From: Pseudomonadota bacterium
Lineage (GTDB): Bacteria; Pseudomonadota; Alphaproteobacteria; Micropepsales; Micropepsaceae
NCBI GenBank assembly: GCA_025360685.1
Contig: JANYBR010000440.1
Coordinates: forward strand, 1 to 6,897
Direction: 5' to 3'
Length of the DNA: 6,897 nt
The position numbers and the translations under genes were made by a program. A model generated the notes under the pieces. That model was not told the origin of the DNA, made no database searches, and saw only the letters and a list, made by a program, of their open reading frames with translations. Of the stretch, positions 5,405 to 6,897 are shown piece after piece; position 1 is the stretch's first letter, and every line of letters starts with the position of its first letter.

Positions 5405-6897
5405 GCCACGACGTTCACGATGCGGTTTGGTACAACGATGACTTTTTTGGGAATTTTGCCATCCAGAGCGCGGATTATCGGGTCGAGCTTCAGTGCCTCG
5501 CTCTCGACAGTCGCGGTGTCTGTTCCGTTCGCAAACTGCTGCGTTGCACGCAGTTTGCCGTTCACTTGAATCGCGTACGTGACAACGTCTTCCTTAGTCA
5601 GATCTTCAATGAATTTGGGCCAAGGGGTCTCGACGACCAAGTTCTTATGGTCAAGCGCTGCCCAGCATGTCTCGGCCAAGTGCGGCATCATAGGCCCCAA
5701 TAACAAGACTAATGCCTCCAGCGCCTCGCGGAGCACTGCACCATCAGCTTTGCCTAGCAACGTACCAACAATATTTGCCAGTTCGTAAATGTTGGCAACC
5801 GCGCGATTGAACCGAAGATTGTCGAGGTGATCTGTCACTTCGGCAATTCGCCTATGCACGACACGTCGCGCCGTCGAAGAAAGTTGATCAAGAGTTGACG
5901 GTATCGGCGTTCCAGGTGCTGGTAGATTTTCAGCTTCCGTAACCAGACGATGGATGCGCTGCACGAACCGCCAACAGCCTTCCGCGCCGGACTCCGACCA
6001 GTCGACATCGCGCTCGGGCGGAGAGTCCGACAGCATTAACCAGCGGATGGCGTCGGCGCCGAAAGTGTCGATCATGCCCATCGGCGCCACGACATTCTTC
6101 TTGGACTTCGACATCCGGATCGAGGGACCGACCGTGACGTGCCCGCTCGTGCCCTTGACCACCGCAGAACCGTCGGGACGTTTCTCGACTTCCTCCGGAT
6201 AGAGCCAGGCGCCGTGCTGATCCTGGTAGCTCTCGTGCAGTACCATGCCCTGGGTAAATAGGCTGGCGAAAGGCTCATCGAGAGTCACCCAGCCGGTGTC
6301 GTGCATGCCGCGGGTGAAGAATCGCGCATACAGCAGGTGCAGGATCGCGTGCTCGATGCCTCCGATATACTGGTCGACCGGCAGCCAGTAGTTCACGGCG
6401 TCGCGGTTCACCGGATCGGTGGCCGTCGGATCGGCGAAGCGGGCGAAATACCAGGACGAGTCGACAAAAGTATCGAGCGTGTCGGTGTCGCGCACCGCTT
6501 CGCTGCCGCAGGACGGGCATTTGACGTGCTTGAACGTCGGATGCGCGTCGAGTGGATTTCCCTTCACCTTGAAATCCAGATCATCCGGCAGGCGAACCGG
6601 CAGGTTAGAGTCCGCTACGGGCACAATGCCGCACTTGGGACAATGAACCATCGGAATCGGGCAGCCCCAGGCGCGCTGGCGCGAGGCCAGCCAATCGCGC
6701 AGGCGGTATTGCACCGTGCGCTCACCCGCGCCGCGCGCTTCCAGCCGCCGGGCGACCTCGTTCTTGCCTTCCTCGATCGTCATTCCATCGAGAAAACGCG
6801 AATTGCCCAGTCGGCCCGCTCCGAAATAGGCCTCGTCGCCGACCTCGAACGTTTTGGGGTCCTGGCCGTCGGGGATCACGACCGGCAACACCGGCAG
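5401..6897 (-). CDS. leuS: Leucyl-tRNA synthetase, C-terminal part (5' end outside window)
   Basis: Class I synthetase that charges tRNA-Leu. 498 codons are visible, about the last 57% of a protein of roughly 860 residues. The HIGH motif and most of the CP1 editing domain lie beyond the right edge. Numbering from the GTG at 6889-6891 (not a true start), one sees YRLRDWLASRQRAWGCPIP (62-80). A zinc ribbon with all four cysteines, CPKC (84-87) and CPSC (125-128), follows; the E. coli enzyme lacks these. Then come DSSWYFARF (144-152), NYWLPVDQYIGGIEHAILHL (167-186) and the signature loop RMSKSKKNVV (259-268), where R replaces the first K of KMSKS. The anticodon-binding helical domain begins near 320, and the end is VQVNGKLRAT-like with KVIVVPNRIVNVVA. 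It is the first visible gene of the operon. GC content drops sharply from about 5940 to the 3' end, see findings. Confidence 0.97.
   Translation of the reverse strand: MPVLPVVIPDGQDPKTFEVGDEAYFGAGRLGNSRFLDGMTIEEGKNEVARRLEARGAGERTVQYRLRDWLASRQRAWGCPIPMVHCPKCGIVPVADSNLPVRLPDDLDFKVKGNPLDAHPTFKHVKCPSCGSEAVRDTDTLDTFVDSSWYFARFADPTATDPVNRDAVNYWLPVDQYIGGIEHAILHLLYARFFTRGMHDTGWVTLDEPFASLFTQGMVLHESYQDQHGAWLYPEEVEKRPDGSAVVKGTSGHVTVGPSIRMSKSKKNVVAPMGMIDTFGADAIRWLMLSDSPPERDVDWSESGAEGCWRFVQRIHRLVTEAENLPAPGTPIPSTLDQLSSTARRVVHRRIAEVTDHLDNLRFNRAVANIYELANIVGTLLGKADGAVLREALEALVLLLGPMMPHLAETCWAALDHKNLVVETPWPKFIEDLTKEDVVTYAIQVNGKLRATQQFANGTDTATVESEALKLDPIIRALDGKIPKKVIVVPNRIVNVVA

Noticed and set aside
4964..5569. 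201-codon plus-strand open frame opposite lptE and leuS
   Set aside because: Antisense shadow of two clear genes, no domain pattern and no ribosome binding context.
6889..6891. GTG as a start codon for leuS
   Set aside because: The frame stays open to the window edge and the residues there lie in the middle of the LeuRS editing region, so the true start is outside the window.

Overview
The window is about 60% GC and reads as ordinary chromosomal DNA of a Gram-negative, most likely an alphaproteobacterium. The leuS-lptE-holA order fits that class, LptE implies an outer membrane with LPS, and the protein sequences look alphaproteobacterial. The assignment is inferred from gene order and recognised protein families; no database was searched.

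Left edge (1-264): a decayed, frameshifted piece of a phage-type tyrosine recombinase (integrase) on the minus strand, running off the window start. An AT-rich leader of about 80 bp with short repeats separates it from the next gene. Middle-left (265-2178): three small housekeeping or accessory genes in alternating orientation. These are xth (exodeoxyribonuclease III, +), a PaaI-type hotdog thioesterase (-) and a histidine-phosphatase-family protein (+, probably starting at TTG). The convergent xth and thioesterase genes share the four bases CTAG as their two stop codons. The thioesterase and phosphatase genes diverge from a 58-bp gap.

Right two thirds (2159-6897, all minus strand): a very compact operon transcribed right to left, leuS (5' end outside the window) - lptE - holA - hisF - CHAD-domain gene. 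Its junctions are ATGA (4-bp overlap), ATGA (4-bp overlap), TGATG (1-bp overlap) and an 8-bp gap. It joins leucyl-tRNA charging, LPS export, replication clamp loading, histidine/purine biosynthesis and a likely polyphosphate-associated protein. The genes have no common pathway, so co-transcription and translational coupling of growth-linked functions is the best reading. The last gene ends 20 bp inside the convergent phosphatase gene.

I see no CRISPR array, intact mobile element, rRNA or tRNA gene, and no convincing new multi-gene system. The points worth a second look are the integrase relic, a sharp drop in GC confined to the 3' third of leuS, the position of hisF away from other his genes, and a CHAD protein that seems to have lost an N-terminal CYTH partner domain.
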